A DNA stretch of 64,000 bases, taken from contig NZ_RBIQ01000009.1 in the NCBI RefSeq assembly GCF_003634105.1, positions 62,001 to 126,000 of the forward strand. Reading direction: 5' to 3'. Below the pieces are notes generated by a model, which made no database searches, was not told the DNA's origin, and saw nothing but the letters and a program-made list of their open reading frames with translations. The position numbers and the translations under genes are program-made. The DNA is from Maribacter vaceletii (GTDB lineage: Bacteria; Bacteroidota; Bacteroidia; Flavobacteriales; Flavobacteriaceae). Within the stretch, counting starts at the first letter, position 1; each line of letters starts with the position of its first letter. This document shows positions 62,543 to 64,000 of the stretch, piece after piece.

Positions 62543-64000
62543 TTATTCGTAACCTTCATTTTGAATAAAAGCAGGTGTTCTTTCAATTTCCGTTAAAGGA
62601 ATTGGTAAATAATATTGCTTTTGATCAAACGGTCTTTGTTCAATAGTGAATTCTGTTAAAGAATTAGTTCCTGTTAAATCTTTGGACCAGCTAATACCTC
62701 TAAGATCAAATCCTAAGTGATCTTCATTCATCCAACGTCTTTCATCAAAAAAGTTATGTCCTTCAAAAGCTAACTCTACTCTTCTTTCTCTTTTTATTGC
62801 TTCCAATAAATCTGAACCACTAGCTGTAATTGCAGGCTGCAACGCTCTTTGCGAAACTCTACTTACATATGTTCTTGCTGTAGCTTCATCACCGATATGG
62901 TACATAGCCTCTGCATAGTTCAAATATACTTCTGCCAATCTATATAAAATATAAGGTCTTCCAGGAGTAGTCTGTTGTAAGTTATCTCCTAAAGCTTCGT
63001 TTTGAAATTTACGAATAGCATACCCAGTTGTAGAACCGTGTCTAAAATTACCTTTAGTTTGTTGGTCTGCTGAAAAGGAATCCAATCCATCAGCTATCAC
63101 TGTATTATCAACAGAAATGGAATAATCTATTTCTCTTCCTCTAAAAGAAGCGCCTTGATAATTAATGTTTGCATAGAAACGCATTTCTCTATTTTCGTAA
63201 GGATTACTAGGATCGTAGGTTCCATCGTCCGTCGTAGTACCATCTTCCATGTTATATTGTAAAACATAGTTATGAGTTGGTGTAGAAAGTGACCATCCGT
63301 CAAATCCTCTAGGTGATTGCGTTTTGTCCGGAAGTGAATTTGTATCGGTTCCAAAATCAAATAGCGCTCCACCAAAAGGTCTAGCAAATAAAATATCCTG
63401 ATTAACAGATAAGAATAAATCTTGATATGCTTTAGCATCTGCAACAGAAATCAAATCTCTATCCCCCACCATATCAATAATGTCTTTAGCAGCATCAGCA
63501 GCGTTTTGCCATTTGTTTGCGCTATTGTAAGTATAAAGCTCTAAATTAGAAGATTGTGGCGCCATTGCTGGATCATGTAAGTCGCTTGCCGCATAAAGTA
63601 ATACTCTTGATTTAACAGCCATAGCAGAAAGCTTTGTTGCACGTCCAAATTCTCCAGCAGGTCTTGTTTCTGGAAGCAATGGAATAACAACATCCAACTC
63701 ACTTACAATAAAATCTACACATTCTTGATACGTATTACGTGGAATATCAAAATTATCATCTAAAGTAGCCGCTGTTGTTAAAATTGGAACAGCACCAAAA
63801 TATTTGATAAGTTTTGCATACACATTAGCTCTTAAAAAACGCATTTCCGCTTTTAACTCCTCTATTCTATCTGGATCTAGCTCCTGAGCTGGACTACCTT
63901 CAACCAATTCTAGAAAAACATTTGCTTGTCTAACAAAAGGCCAAGTATCCTGCCATTTAAATCTAAATTCTCCAGGATTACCCGCAGTCCAACCTGGTAA
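62543..64000 (-). CDS. SusD/RagB-family outer-membrane glycan-binding protein, N-terminus outside the window
   Basis: The frame is open from 64000 down to the stop at 62543 (485 residues visible), so the real start lies to the right. The TTG-initiated start at 63907 is not the true beginning, because the upstream codons LPGWTAGNPGEFRFKWQDTW continue the SusD pattern. Features of the family include the tetratricopeptide-like helices (RFLRANVYAKLIKYFGAVPI), YILYRLAEVYLNYAEAMY and the ending YLPIPLTEIERTPAFIQNEG. SusD caps a SusC transporter that should be encoded further right. It binds the target oligosaccharide and defines this as a PUL. Confidence 0.95.
   Translation of the reverse strand, partial: LPGWTAGNPGEFRFKWQDTWPFVRQANVFLELVEGSPAQELDPDRIEELKAEMRFLRANVYAKLIKYFGAVPILTTAATLDDNFDIPRNTYQECVDFIVSELDVVIPLLPETRPAGEFGRATKLSAMAVKSRVLLYAASDLHDPAMAPQSSNLELYTYNSANKWQNAADAAKDIIDMVGDRDLISVADAKAYQDLFLSVNQDILFARPFGGALFDFGTDTNSLPDKTQSPRGFDGWSLSTPTHNYVLQYNMEDGTTTDDGTYDPSNPYENREMRFYANINYQGASFRGREIDYSISVDNTVIADGLDSFSADQQTKGNFRHGSTTGYAIRKFQNEALGDNLQQTTPGRPYILYRLAEVYLNYAEAMYHIGDEATARTYVSRVSQRALQPAITASGSDLLEAIKRERRVELAFEGHNFFDERRWMNEDHLGFDLRGISWSKDLTGTNSLTEFTIEQRPFDQKQYYLPIPLTEIERTPAFIQNEGYE

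Noticed and set aside
63127-63444. 105-codon minus-strand ORF within susD in another frame
   Set aside because: It is shadowed by the intact SusD reading frame.
63907-63907. TTG start for SusD
   Set aside because: The frame continues upstream with typical SusD sequence to the window edge, so the gene is cut by the window and does not start here.

Overview
The window looks like part of the chromosome of a marine, alga-degrading member of the Bacteroidota (Flavobacteriia). The grounds are very low G+C, a SusD-like protein at the right edge, two one-piece hybrid two-component systems, eight secreted S1-type sulfatases, four GH127-type (DUF1680) proteins, a GH110-like beta-helix enzyme and many lipoprotein or Tat-type signals. 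The mix resembles loci for sulfated red-algal galactans (carrageenan type), although no endo-carrageenase or endo-agarase lies inside the window. I see no rRNA, tRNA, CRISPR array or insertion sequence.

Layout. (A) 1-15709, all minus strand and tightly spaced: a DUF1587-1595 multi-domain cytochrome (1304 aa), a DUF1552 protein, a FucP-like transporter, a di-haem cytochrome c peroxidase, a PQQ-type beta-propeller, a Tat-lipoprotein glycosidase-like TIM barrel, a sulfatase, a GMC oxidoreductase with its small Tat subunit, and a truncated sugar isomerase/epimerase TIM barrel. This reads as an extracytoplasmic sugar-oxidation locus with several Planctomycete-style families. (B) 15808-31467, minus: two hybrid two-component regulators flanking the run sulfatase - GH110 - SGNH esterase - sulfatase - sulfatase. 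(C) 31570-38492, minus: sugar porter, GH127 without signal peptide, two sulfatases, leading into the second regulator and its terminator. (D) 38994-49624, the only plus-strand block: an unusual catabolic operon joining aldonate handling (IlvD/Edd dehydratase, GntP permease, IorAB molybdenum oxidase, SMP-30-like lipoprotein) to a complete oxalocrotonate-type lower meta-cleavage pathway (decarboxylase, tautomerase, hydratase, aldolase, acylating aldehyde dehydrogenase), with no ring-cleaving dioxygenase. (E) 49715-64000, minus: the rest of a PUL running leftward from SusD: MFS acid-sugar transporter, galactonate-dehydratase-like enolase, two sulfatases, three tandem GH127 enzymes and a small cytochrome c.

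How it may fit together (inference). Sulfatases and the esterase strip substituents from galactan oligosaccharides. GH110 and the GH127 enzymes release terminal sugars. These are either imported (FucP-like and sugar-porter carriers) or oxidised in the periplasm (GMC system; IorAB plus lactonase, with cytochrome c as electron sink) to aldonic acids. The acids enter through GntP or the MFS carrier and are dehydrated by IlvD/Edd or by the enolase-family dehydratase. Block D would then end in pyruvate and acetyl-CoA by enzymes normally known from aromatic degradation. That coupling is the most unusual feature of the window and may be an undescribed sugar-acid pathway.
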